Shown here: piece by piece, positions 6,819 through 12,562 of the stretch
Layout: each line of letters opens with the position of its first letter
Numbering within the stretch: position 1 is the stretch's first letter
Assembly: GCA_964573115.1 (NCBI GenBank)
Contig: CAZNIP010000085.1
Span: 1 to 12,562, forward strand
Direction of reading: 5' to 3'
DNA: 12,562 nt
From: CAYOID01 sp964573115
GTDB lineage: Bacteria > Desulfobacterota > Desulfovibrionia > Desulfovibrionales > Desulfothermaceae
Translations under genes and position numbers: made by a program
The notes under the pieces: generated by a model
Databases searched by the model: none
Seen by the model: only the letters and a program-made list of their open reading frames with translations
What the model was told of the DNA's origin: nothing

Positions 6819-7064
6819 ATGAACAAGGCCACTCTGGAAAAAGTTTTCGAATACGCATCCATGCCGGTCCACGGCACCATGTCCCGCAAGCTGAGGCAGG
6901 GCATCCTCGTGCAGGTCAACGAGGGGGAGACCTTTCAGGAGGCGGTCATCTTCATGAGCGACGAGTTCGTCCGCATCACTTCCGCCAAGGACGGCCAGGC
7001 CGTGAACACCTACTACGACTGGGAAAAGATCGCCTCGGTCAGAACAATCGGCCCGGCATCCTGA
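6819..7064 (+). CDS. Small hypothetical protein (81 aa) following nifB
   Basis: I do not recognise this protein. The start at 6819 is supported by AAGGAGAG at 6806-6813; a GTG at 6789 in frame has no SD. The 81 residues have no Cys, signal peptide or membrane segment, so it is probably cytoplasmic. A short helical N-terminus (KATLEKVFEYA) is followed by alternating polar and hydrophobic segments (GILVQVNEG, TFQEAVIFM, EFVRITSA, QAVNTYYDW, KIASVRTI) that suggest a small beta-barrel. The layout, ending YYDWEKIASVRTI, is vaguely like Sm/Hfq or SH3-like barrels, but this is only an impression. It is on the nif strand 130 bases after nifB and could be the last gene of the operon. Confidence 0.8.
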   Translation: MNKATLEKVFEYASMPVHGTMSRKLRQGILVQVNEGETFQEAVIFMSDEFVRITSAKDGQAVNTYYDWEKIASVRTIGPAS

Positions 7065-7256
7065 CCGTGGGCTGATGTGAATCATTGGAACAACTCATGC
7101 TTCAGAATGAGAGCGTCAGAGCCGACGATCACTCGGCGCTCTGGCACATGTGCCCTGATTTCCCCTTGCATCGCCAGCCAGAAACGCGTAATCGGCTGAA
7201 GGAAAGGCAAAGGTGGATCAATTCCCTTGAACAGCAGGACTCTTCAGGAACCGCAC
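7065..7256. other. Spacer with hairpin and 12-base palindrome before ettA
   Basis: This 192-base spacer separates the small protein from ettA. It holds a bulged stem (GAGC 7111-7114 with GCTC 7138-7141; GCCGA 7121-7125 with TCGGC 7133-7137) and, directly after it, the perfect palindrome GGCACATGTGCC at 7143-7154 followed by CTGATTTCCCCTT. The pair could end nif transcription weakly or be an operator for ettA; there is no proper U-tract and no convincing promoter. A frame opening at 7085 has no SD and continues out of frame into ettA, so it is not called. The likely ettA SD is AGGA at 7246-7249. Confidence 0.5.
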
Positions 7257-8942
7257 ATGAGCCAGCACGAACCGGACAAGATCATCTACTCCATGATGGG
7301 GGTCAGCAAACATTACAACCATCAGCCCGTGCTCAAGGACATTTCTCTGTCCTACTTCTACGGAGCCAAGATCGGGGTCATCGGCCTCAACGCCTCCGGC
7401 AAGAGCTCCCTGCTGCGGATCATCGCCGGGGTGGACCAGGATTTCGAGGGGGAGACCCATCTGGCCCCGGGACACTCCATCGGCTACCTGGAGCAGGAAC
7501 CGCAGCTGGACGATGCCAAGACCGTGCGCGAGGTGGTGGCCGAAGGGGCCCAACCCGTCTTCGACCTCCTGGATGAGTTCGAGGCCATCAACGCCAAATT
7601 TGCCGAGCCCATGGACGACGAGGCCATGCAGAAGCTTCTGGACCGGCAGGCCGAGGTGCAGTCCAGGCTCGACGCAGTCAACGCCTGGGAGATCGACAGC
7701 CGCCTGGAGATGGCCATGGACGCCCTGCGCTGCCCCCCAGCGGACACCCGGGTGGAGATCATCTCCGGCGGGGAACGGCGGCGAGTGGCCCTGTGCCGCC
7801 TGCTCATCCAGCAGCCGGACATCCTGCTCCTGGACGAGCCCACCAACCATCTCGACGCCGAGACCGTGGCCTGGCTGGAGCATCATCTCCAGGCCTACCA
7901 GGGCACGGTCATCGCCGTGACCCACGACCGCTACTTCCTGAACAACGTGGCCGGCTGGATCCTGGAGTTGGACCGCGGCCGGGGCGTTCCCTGGAAGGGC
8001 AACTACTCCTCCTGGCTGGACCAGAAAAAGGCCCGCCTGGAGAAAGAGAAAAAGGGGGACAGGCAATGGCGGGTGACCCTGGAGCGGGAGCTGGAGTGGA
8101 TCCACATGAGCCCCCGCGACCGCCACTCCCGCAGCCGGGAACGCATTCAGAACTACGGCCGGCTGCTGTCCTCTGCGGCCGAGTCCCGGCCTGACGAGTC
8201 GCAGATCACCATTCCGCCCGGTCCGCGCCTGGGAGATGTGGTCGCAGAGGCGGACAAGGTCAGCAAAGCCTATGACCAGACCCTGCTCATGGACGAGATG
8301 TCCTTCCTGATCCCGCCAGGGGCCATCGTGGGCATCATCGGCCCCAACGGGGCTGGCAAGACCACTCTGTTCCGGATGCTCACCGGGCAGGAAGCCCCGG
8401 ACAGCGGCACCCTCCGTCTCGGGCCCAGCGTGCAGATGGCCTATGTGGAACAGAGCCGCCAGGGGCTTGAGCCGGACAAGACCGTGTGGGAGGCCGTCAG
8501 CGAAGGCAGGGACACCGTCCGTTTGGGCAACCGGGACATCAACTCCCGGGCCTACGTGGCCCGCTTCAACATCACCGGTTCAGAGCAACAGAAAAAAGTA
8601 GCCGAGCTGTCAGGGGGGCTGCGCAACAGGGTCCACCTGGCCATGATGCTCAAGGAAGGGGCCAATCTCCTGCTCCTGGACGAGCCCACCAACGATCTGG
8701 ACGTGAACACCATGCGCGCCCTGGAGGACGGGCTGCTCAACTTTGCCGGGAGCGCCATGGTCATCAGCCACGACCGCTGGTTCCTTGACCGGGTGGCCAC
8801 CCACATCCTGGCTTTTGAAGGCGAAAGCAGGGTCATCTGGTTTGACGGCAACTTCAGCGAATACGAAAAGGACAAGCAGAAGCGCCTGGGCGAAGAGGCT
8901 GTCCGGCCTCATCGGATCAAGTACCGCAAGCTGACCAGATGA
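7257..8942 (+). CDS. ettA: EttA-like ABC-F ATPase, translational throttle factor
   Basis: A 561-residue ABC-F protein with two ATPase domains in one chain and no membrane segments; EttA binds the ribosomal E site and gates entry into elongation according to ATP/ADP. Domain 1 has Walker A GLNASGKS (43-50), signature ISGGERRR (169-176), Walker B ILLLDE (189-194) and VTHDRYFL. The arm lies between the Walker A and signature of domain 1. The linker contains the EttA-type NYSSWLDQK and IPPGPRLGD. Domain 2 has GPNGAGKT (362-369), signature LSGGLRNR (451-458), Walker B LLLLDE (471-476) and ISHDRWFL. Near-verbatim stretches (HDRYFLNNVAGWILELDRG, NGAGKTTLFRMLTGQE) identify EttA rather than Uup or YheS. 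The second signature has Leu where Glu is usual. ATG 7257 follows CAGGAA; an in-frame TTG at 7227 is less likely. It is probably independent of nif function. Confidence 0.93.
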   Translation: MSQHEPDKIIYSMMGVSKHYNHQPVLKDISLSYFYGAKIGVIGLNASGKSSLLRIIAGVDQDFEGETHLAPGHSIGYLEQEPQLDDAKTVREVVAEGAQPVFDLLDEFEAINAKFAEPMDDEAMQKLLDRQAEVQSRLDAVNAWEIDSRLEMAMDALRCPPADTRVEIISGGERRRVALCRLLIQQPDILLLDEPTNHLDAETVAWLEHHLQAYQGTVIAVTHDRYFLNNVAGWILELDRGRGVPWKGNYSSWLDQKKARLEKEKKGDRQWRVTLERELEWIHMSPRDRHSRSRERIQNYGRLLSSAAESRPDESQITIPPGPRLGDVVAEADKVSKAYDQTLLMDEMSFLIPPGAIVGIIGPNGAGKTTLFRMLTGQEAPDSGTLRLGPSVQMAYVEQSRQGLEPDKTVWEAVSEGRDTVRLGNRDINSRAYVARFNITGSEQQKKVAELSGGLRNRVHLAMMLKEGANLLLLDEPTNDLDVNTMRALEDGLLNFAGSAMVISHDRWFLDRVATHILAFEGESRVIWFDGNFSEYEKDKQKRLGEEAVRPHRIKYRKLTR

Positions 8943-8983
8943 TGATTCCTGCCTGGACGTGGTGAGGGGTTTCCGGGCATGCC

Positions 8984-9706
8984 CTACGCCCAGAGCAGGA
9001 GCTTTGCCCCCACAAGGGCCAGGAAAAGGCCGACAAAAAGGCGAAAGAACTGCTGCGGCAGCCTGTCCAGAAACGTCCTGGCCAGGAAGGCCCCGGCAAA
9101 GGAGACTGGAACGCTCAGGGCCAGCCCGAGCAGCAGACCGCTCTCCAGCCTGATCCCTCCCCACAGGTACCGGGACACCCGGGTCAGGTCGATGAACAGC
9201 GCGATGAGACCAGAGGTGAAAATGTAGACCTCTTTCTGCAGGTTGAAGGCCGCCAGGAAGGCGCTGCGGACTGCCCCGCCCACACCGAAGAATCCGGCAA
9301 AAAGCCCGGACAGCAGTCCGCCGCATACGGCTGTTCCAGACGTCCTTGGCAGGGCCCAGTCGCGCTTCAGAAACAGAAACACGACATAGAGGAGCAAAAA
9401 GGCCCCGAGAATCTGCTTCAGGGGAATGACCTTGGGGTTGAGGGACAGGGAGGCCCCCAGGAAGCTGGCCACAATACCGGAAAGGCCGAATCCGAGGATG
9501 AGCTTCCAGTCCAGCCCCTTCTTGAACAGGAGCACCTTCCAGACATCCCCGCAGAGGTGAATGACGCCCACAAAGAGCAGGGCTGTGGGCAGGGGCACGT
9601 ACAGCGCCATGACCGGGATCATGACCGTCGAGGTCCCAAACCCGGTTGCTGTCCCTATCCAGGACGCCGCCAGCGTCAGCAGGCCAAGGAGCATCACTTC
9701 TGGCAT
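8984..9706 (-). CDS. TauE/SafE (TSUP) family membrane transporter
   Basis: A 240-residue polytopic inner-membrane protein with about eight hydrophobic segments in two halves. Family members move sulfite, sulfonates or other organic anions; the substrate here is unknown. The two half-repeats show the TSUP pattern: ASWIGTATGFGTSTVMIPVM near the N-terminus and GLLSGLFAGFFGVGGAVRSAFL at the middle, each a Gly-rich turn inside the membrane. Length is typical for the shorter TSUP proteins. In a sulfate reducer sulfite or sulfonate export is plausible but not shown. The ATG at 9706 has no good SD. The 3' end faces ettA with only 41 bases between stops, a gap holding the palindrome GGGCATGCCC (8975-8984) but no clear terminator. 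Confidence 0.88.
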   Translation of the reverse strand: MPEVMLLGLLTLAASWIGTATGFGTSTVMIPVMALYVPLPTALLFVGVIHLCGDVWKVLLFKKGLDWKLILGFGLSGIVASFLGASLSLNPKVIPLKQILGAFLLLYVVFLFLKRDWALPRTSGTAVCGGLLSGLFAGFFGVGGAVRSAFLAAFNLQKEVYIFTSGLIALFIDLTRVSRYLWGGIRLESGLLLGLALSVPVSFAGAFLARTFLDRLPQQFFRLFVGLFLALVGAKLLLWA

Positions 9707-9773
9707 CGCGACATCAACATGGTTGAAGGCCCCACCTGGGGGCGCTGTTCAAGCTGCATGGGCGTTACTTGGG

Positions 9774-10049
9774 CTACCCGAGCTCCAGGGAGCCATCCCC
9801 GCCCGGGGAATCATACCATTTGAGCTGCACTTCGAGGCTGTGCTCAGTTCCCCGGTGCCCCTTGTCCTCTTCTTCGACCTGCACCTCAAGGACCACGTCT
9901 CCGGGAAGCTGGAGCGTGATCTCTTCCTGCCCCTGTCGGAGGACGACCCGGCCCTGGGATACCTTGTCAGCCAGGTGGCGCATAAAGGTCCCGGCATCAG
10001 CCAGGCTCTTCCTCTCTTCGCTTTTGAACAGTCTGATCTCTCTCCCCAC
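9774..10049 (-). CDS. Amphi-Trp domain protein
   Basis: A 91-residue protein with the amphi-Trp domain layout: a charged helical start (FKSEERKSLADAGTFMRHLADKVSQG), then short strands VVLRQGQEEITLQLP, DVVLEVQVEEEDKG and the hallmark ending SLEVQLKWYD. The function of this family is not known; it is small and soluble and often sits beside transport or redox genes. GTG start at 10049 is chosen because AAGGAG lies seven bases upstream on the - strand. It is 62 bases after the pyrophosphohydrolase gene and 67 bases before the TauE gene. Confidence 0.8.
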   Translation of the reverse strand: MGREIRLFKSEERKSLADAGTFMRHLADKVSQGRVVLRQGQEEITLQLPGDVVLEVQVEEEDKGHRGTEHSLEVQLKWYDSPGGDGSLELG

Positions 10050-10111
10050 AGCCGATCTCCTTCCGACGAATGTGACGATCCCTTTTTACCAGACCTGATT
10101 CACCGTCCTGC

Positions 10112-10456
10112 TCAATACTCCGTGTATTTCTTGTTCTTGCCCCTGACCAGGTCGGCCGGATACCTGTCCTCATTCCTGACGATTTTGTCACTGGCCGCCT
10201 GGACCGGGTCGATGCCCAGCCTGTCGGCCATGAGCAGGAGATAGATGAGGATGTCGGCCACCTCCTCTGACAGGGACGCTATCCTGTCCTCGGACAGGGA
10301 CTCGACCTCAGTGGTCCACTGGAAATGCTCCAGGAGCTCCGCGGCCTCGAGAGAGATGGACACGGCCAGGTTCTTGGGGGTCTGGAACCGGGCCCAGTCG
10401 CGCTCGTCGCGGAAGGCCAGGAGCCGCTGCAGGAGATCGTTCAGACCTGGATGCAT
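10112..10456 (-). CDS. MazG-like / dCTPase-type nucleotide pyrophosphohydrolase
   Basis: A 114-residue single-domain member of the all-alpha NTP pyrophosphohydrolase superfamily, in the RS21-C6/DCTPP1-like branch. These enzymes cleave (d)NTPs to monophosphate and pyrophosphate, cleaning non-canonical or excess nucleotides. The Mg-binding EXXE...EXXD pattern is present as E37-A-A-E40 and E65-V-A-D68, with FRDERDWARFQTPKNLAVSISLEAAELLEHFQW and KIVRNEDRYP typical of the group. The ATG is immediately after the TGA of the upstream DinB-like gene (TGAATG), with GAGG inside that gene's end as SD, so the two are coupled. Confidence 0.93.
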   Translation of the reverse strand: MHPGLNDLLQRLLAFRDERDWARFQTPKNLAVSISLEAAELLEHFQWTTEVESLSEDRIASLSEEVADILIYLLLMADRLGIDPVQAASDKIVRNEDRYPADLVRGKNKKYTEY

Positions 10457-11014
10457 TCATGCCTCAGAATTGGGACCTGCAGAGAGTCTTCTGGCCCCTG
10501 CTTTTGCCTGTCGCAAATGGATTTCGAGGTGAAAGCCAAGCATGCAGTGCCAGCCATGTCCAGTGAGCTCTCCGAAGAGTGTGTGACGGTGCGAGGGTGT
10601 GCGCCTGAGGCCGGTCAATCCTGCCACGAGGTCAAGGTGTTGGTCCACCGACTCCTTGAATGCCGGGACCTGCTCCGACCCAGGATCAGAAGATGGCATG
10701 ACGTCCCCCTTCATGTCCAGTTCAGGCGGACGCTCCCCCAGGCAGAGAGCCTGCACGGTCCTGGTGATGGCTCTGTTGACGATGGTGTTGTGCTCCAGGA
10801 TCATGAACAGGGACCAGTCCAGCATGTCCTCATCCAGGCCAAGCATCGGCGGCACCCGCACAGGGCGGCGCCCGGCATCAGGGCCGACATGCCGCGCCAG
10901 ATCGAGATACCCGGCCAGGGAGTGCCGGATCTGTCGTGAAGATCTGTCTTGGCCGGTCATCAGGAAACGGGTCCTCACCGCGGCCTTGATGAGCAGGTTT
11001 TTCAGCTCTGTCAT
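10457..11014 (-). CDS. DinB-like four-helix putative metal-binding protein (DUF1569-like)
   Basis: A 185-residue protein resembling the DinB/YfiT-like four-helix bundle fold. Three histidines are placed as in DinB metal sites: H75 (FMILEHNTIVNRAI) and the HxxxH pair H162/H166 in FHLEIHLRQ near the C-terminus. HTLFGELTGHGWHCMLGFH matches the DUF1569 pattern 'HPLFG...W....HxxHHLRQ'. Family members include thiol-dependent metalloenzymes, but no substrate can be given here. ATG 11014 starts 16 bases after the NlpC/P60 stop; GGAG lies just ahead, close to the ATG, and a GTG one codon earlier is also possible. It ends in TGA directly joined to the next ATG. Confidence 0.75.
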   Translation of the reverse strand: MTELKNLLIKAAVRTRFLMTGQDRSSRQIRHSLAGYLDLARHVGPDAGRRPVRVPPMLGLDEDMLDWSLFMILEHNTIVNRAITRTVQALCLGERPPELDMKGDVMPSSDPGSEQVPAFKESVDQHLDLVAGLTGLRRTPSHRHTLFGELTGHGWHCMLGFHLEIHLRQAKAGARRLSAGPNSEA

Positions 11015-11030
11015 CACTCCATGTCCCAGG

Positions 11031-12467
11031 TCATCGCATCTCCGGCCCCGGAACCACCGGTTGCTGCACGTGGCCGGCCGACCACTCTTCAACGCCTTGA
11101 TCCAGCAGGCCCATGCCGGTGATCCGATTCAAGAGCCGACCTTGGGGCCGGTCCAGCTCCGGGACCGCCTTTCCAGGCTCGAGGTCGGTGATCACATTCT
11201 GTCCTATCACCAGCCGGCCCCTGTGACCCAGAACGTTCCGCGTCCTCAGGCCCCAGACCGCGTGCTGGACTGCGGCCCGCCCCTCCCTGCCGCCGAGAAA
11301 GAGCATGATGTGGCCGTCCATGGTGATCGTGGTCAGAAAAGGCACTCCCCTGTCCAGGATGATCCGTTTCTTCTCCCGGGCTGATCGGCCCGTGAGGTCG
11401 AAAAAACGGCCGATTCGGGCCTGCTGGGCCGAGTTCCGGGGCAGCCAGAGGCCGAAAGGGGTGAAAAAGTCCCGCATGAAGGCCGAGCAGTCGCGATTCT
11501 GGAACAGACCTCCCCAGCCGTAGGCCTGCCCGAGGAATTCCCCGGCAATGCCGGCGAAGTTCCCTGCGGTGGGCTGGATGGGAAAGGGCGAGATGCAGGA
11601 GTTGTCCAGGACAACCTCTCTGGTCGCGGCCTGCCCGCGATCGTCCGCGGTCAGGGCCAGACATTTCAGCTTCCGGCCATCAACGGTGAGGAGCGGCATG
11701 AGCATCCCGATCCGGGCCTGAAACAGAAATCGTCCCGATTCATCGCTCACAGACCTGTCGTCCCTGATGATCGCTCCCAGGGGCAAAGCCATGACCCTGG
11801 CGGCCAGGCTGTCGGGGACAAAGGCCAGATCCTCGGCTGCCACCCAGCCGAAGACATGGGCCGTTTCGACAAAAAACCACGAGCGGTCGGCGGTGGCATG
11901 GCTGACGTGCACCGGAGTCCCCGGCCACAGAGACGAATACTGCAGGTGGTCGAAGGGGAACCCCTCTCCGGCCAGGGACGGATCGAAAAATCCTGGCCTG
12001 CAGGTGGGCAGGGCCCTGAGATTGGTCGTCCGAACCGTCACGCCTTTTGTGTTCAGCAGGGGATAGGCCTGCCAGGTGCACCTCTCAATCAGGCTGTCGA
12101 TGAAGGCCGGAGACCGGGGCCTGAGGTGCTCGCCAAAGAGCTGCTTCTGCCTGAGAGATGCAGCATCCCCGGAGACCCTGGTGGCCTTGTACAGGGCGTC
12201 ACGGGTCAGCCAGGGCAGGAAGTGCATGGACCGGCAGAAGACTGCCGACCTCGCTTGCGCGGCCTGGCTCAGAAGAAGGTCGTCCCCGGCGGAGAGATCC
12301 GTCCAGGAGGCCGGGTCCTGGGGCCACGTCAGGACGGCCTGGAGGTCGGCCGGCCGGGTCCCGGGACCACAGGCGACGGTCATGAGCAGGAGCCCCAGGA
12401 TCAGGACAAGGCTGACCAGGCTGCGATCCCGAACGGTGAACAGAGACAGGCTCGTATGAAACTTCAT
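11031..12467 (-). CDS. SH3-domain NlpC/P60 cell-wall endopeptidase, predicted lipoprotein
   Basis: A 478-residue predicted peptidoglycan hydrolase that would cleave gamma-D-Glu-diamino acid bonds in the periplasm. An N-terminal hydrophobic segment (LVSLVLILGLLLMTVAC) ends in a lipobox-like site at C33, suggesting lipid anchoring. After an N-terminal region (~40-135) come two SH3-type segments (~140-300; GVTVRTTNLRALP, SWFFVETAHVFGWVAAEDL, GRFLFQARIGMLMPLL). The NlpC/P60 domain has catalytic C327 (NRDCSAFMRDFF), H386 (MDGHIMLFLGG) and H402 (VQHAVWG). PTAGNFAGIAGEFLGQAYGWGG precedes the Cys as in the multi-SH3 hydrolase group that includes a structurally studied Desulfovibrio vulgaris protein. 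Starts ATG 12467 or GTG 12470 are adjacent and neither has a clear SD. It leads the - strand gene set. Confidence 0.92.
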   Translation of the reverse strand: MKFHTSLSLFTVRDRSLVSLVLILGLLLMTVACGPGTRPADLQAVLTWPQDPASWTDLSAGDDLLLSQAAQARSAVFCRSMHFLPWLTRDALYKATRVSGDAASLRQKQLFGEHLRPRSPAFIDSLIERCTWQAYPLLNTKGVTVRTTNLRALPTCRPGFFDPSLAGEGFPFDHLQYSSLWPGTPVHVSHATADRSWFFVETAHVFGWVAAEDLAFVPDSLAARVMALPLGAIIRDDRSVSDESGRFLFQARIGMLMPLLTVDGRKLKCLALTADDRGQAATREVVLDNSCISPFPIQPTAGNFAGIAGEFLGQAYGWGGLFQNRDCSAFMRDFFTPFGLWLPRNSAQQARIGRFFDLTGRSAREKKRIILDRGVPFLTTITMDGHIMLFLGGREGRAAVQHAVWGLRTRNVLGHRGRLVIGQNVITDLEPGKAVPELDRPQGRLLNRITGMGLLDQGVEEWSAGHVQQPVVPGPEMR

Positions 12468-12470
12468 CAC

Positions 12471-12562
12471 AGGTGTTCAGGTTTCGGGTGTCGGGTTTCC
12501 GGAAGAAGGCCTTCAAGTGCAGTGACTGGACAGAGTTTCTTCCCTGATCAAACAGGCCGGTG
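12471..12562. other. Upstream region of the NlpC/P60 gene
   Basis: This 92-base end of the window precedes the - strand operon. It has an imperfect direct repeat, GGTGTTCAGGTTTC (12472-12485) and GGTGTCGGGTTTC (12487-12499), directly ahead of the start codon. I see no clear -10/-35 pair or ribosome-binding site. The promoter may lie beyond the window. Confidence 0.4.

Noticed and set aside
7142..7170. TGGCAC ... TTGCA resembling a sigma-54 -24/-12 promoter before ettA
   Set aside because: The GG and GC are 23 bases apart, whereas sigma-54 promoters need about 10, so the match is not usable.
7085..7576. Reading frame before and overlapping ettA
   Set aside because: No ribosome-binding site; most of it overlaps ettA out of frame and the product becomes low-complexity shadow sequence.
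8943..8983. Bidirectional terminator between ettA and the TauE-type gene
   Set aside because: Only the short palindrome GGGCATGCCC is present, without flanking A/T tracts; too weak to call.

Overview
The window carries the downstream half of a molybdenum nitrogenase (nif) operon on the + strand, then an ABC-F translation factor on the same strand, and then a convergent five-gene set on the - strand. High GC content, the gene order nifD-nifK-ferredoxin-nifE-nifN-nifB, the short N-terminus of NifK, and an NlpC/P60 lipoprotein of the multi-SH3 type known from Desulfovibrio all point to an anaerobic sulfate-reducing deltaproteobacterium (Desulfovibrionales-like). This placement is inferred from protein style only; there is no rRNA or other marker gene.

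Region 1 (1-6688) holds the nitrogenase genes. It starts with the C-terminal part of NifD, including the FeMo-cofactor His ligand. Complete NifK follows, then a 262-base spacer packed with inverted repeats. Next come a thioredoxin-fold [2Fe-2S] ferredoxin of the nitrogenase-linked type, NifE and NifN (ATGA overlap), and NifB fused to a C-terminal NifX-like cofactor-binding domain. Together these encode the catalytic MoFe protein, the NifEN scaffold on which the cofactor matures, the radical-SAM enzyme that makes the NifB-co precursor, and a likely electron carrier. nifH and any nifI genes would lie upstream of the window.

Region 2 (6689-7256) is a gene-poor stretch with an 18-codon reading frame behind a good ribosome-binding site, an unrecognised 81-residue protein, and a spacer with a hairpin and a 12-base palindrome. 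Region 3 (7257-8942) is an EttA-like ABC-F ATPase, probably a housekeeping translation factor rather than a nif gene.

Region 4 (- strand, 12467 down to 8984) reads: NlpC/P60 lipoprotein with SH3 domains, DinB-like protein, MazG/dCTPase-like nucleotide pyrophosphohydrolase, amphi-Trp domain protein, and TauE/SafE-type membrane transporter. The first three are tightly packed (16-base gap, then a direct TGA-ATG junction) and are probably cotranscribed. No tRNA, rRNA, CRISPR array, transposase or prophage gene was seen. The most unusual points are the hairpin-rich spacer after nifK, a NifN that keeps all three P-cluster-type cysteines, and the unrecognised small protein at the end of the nif run.
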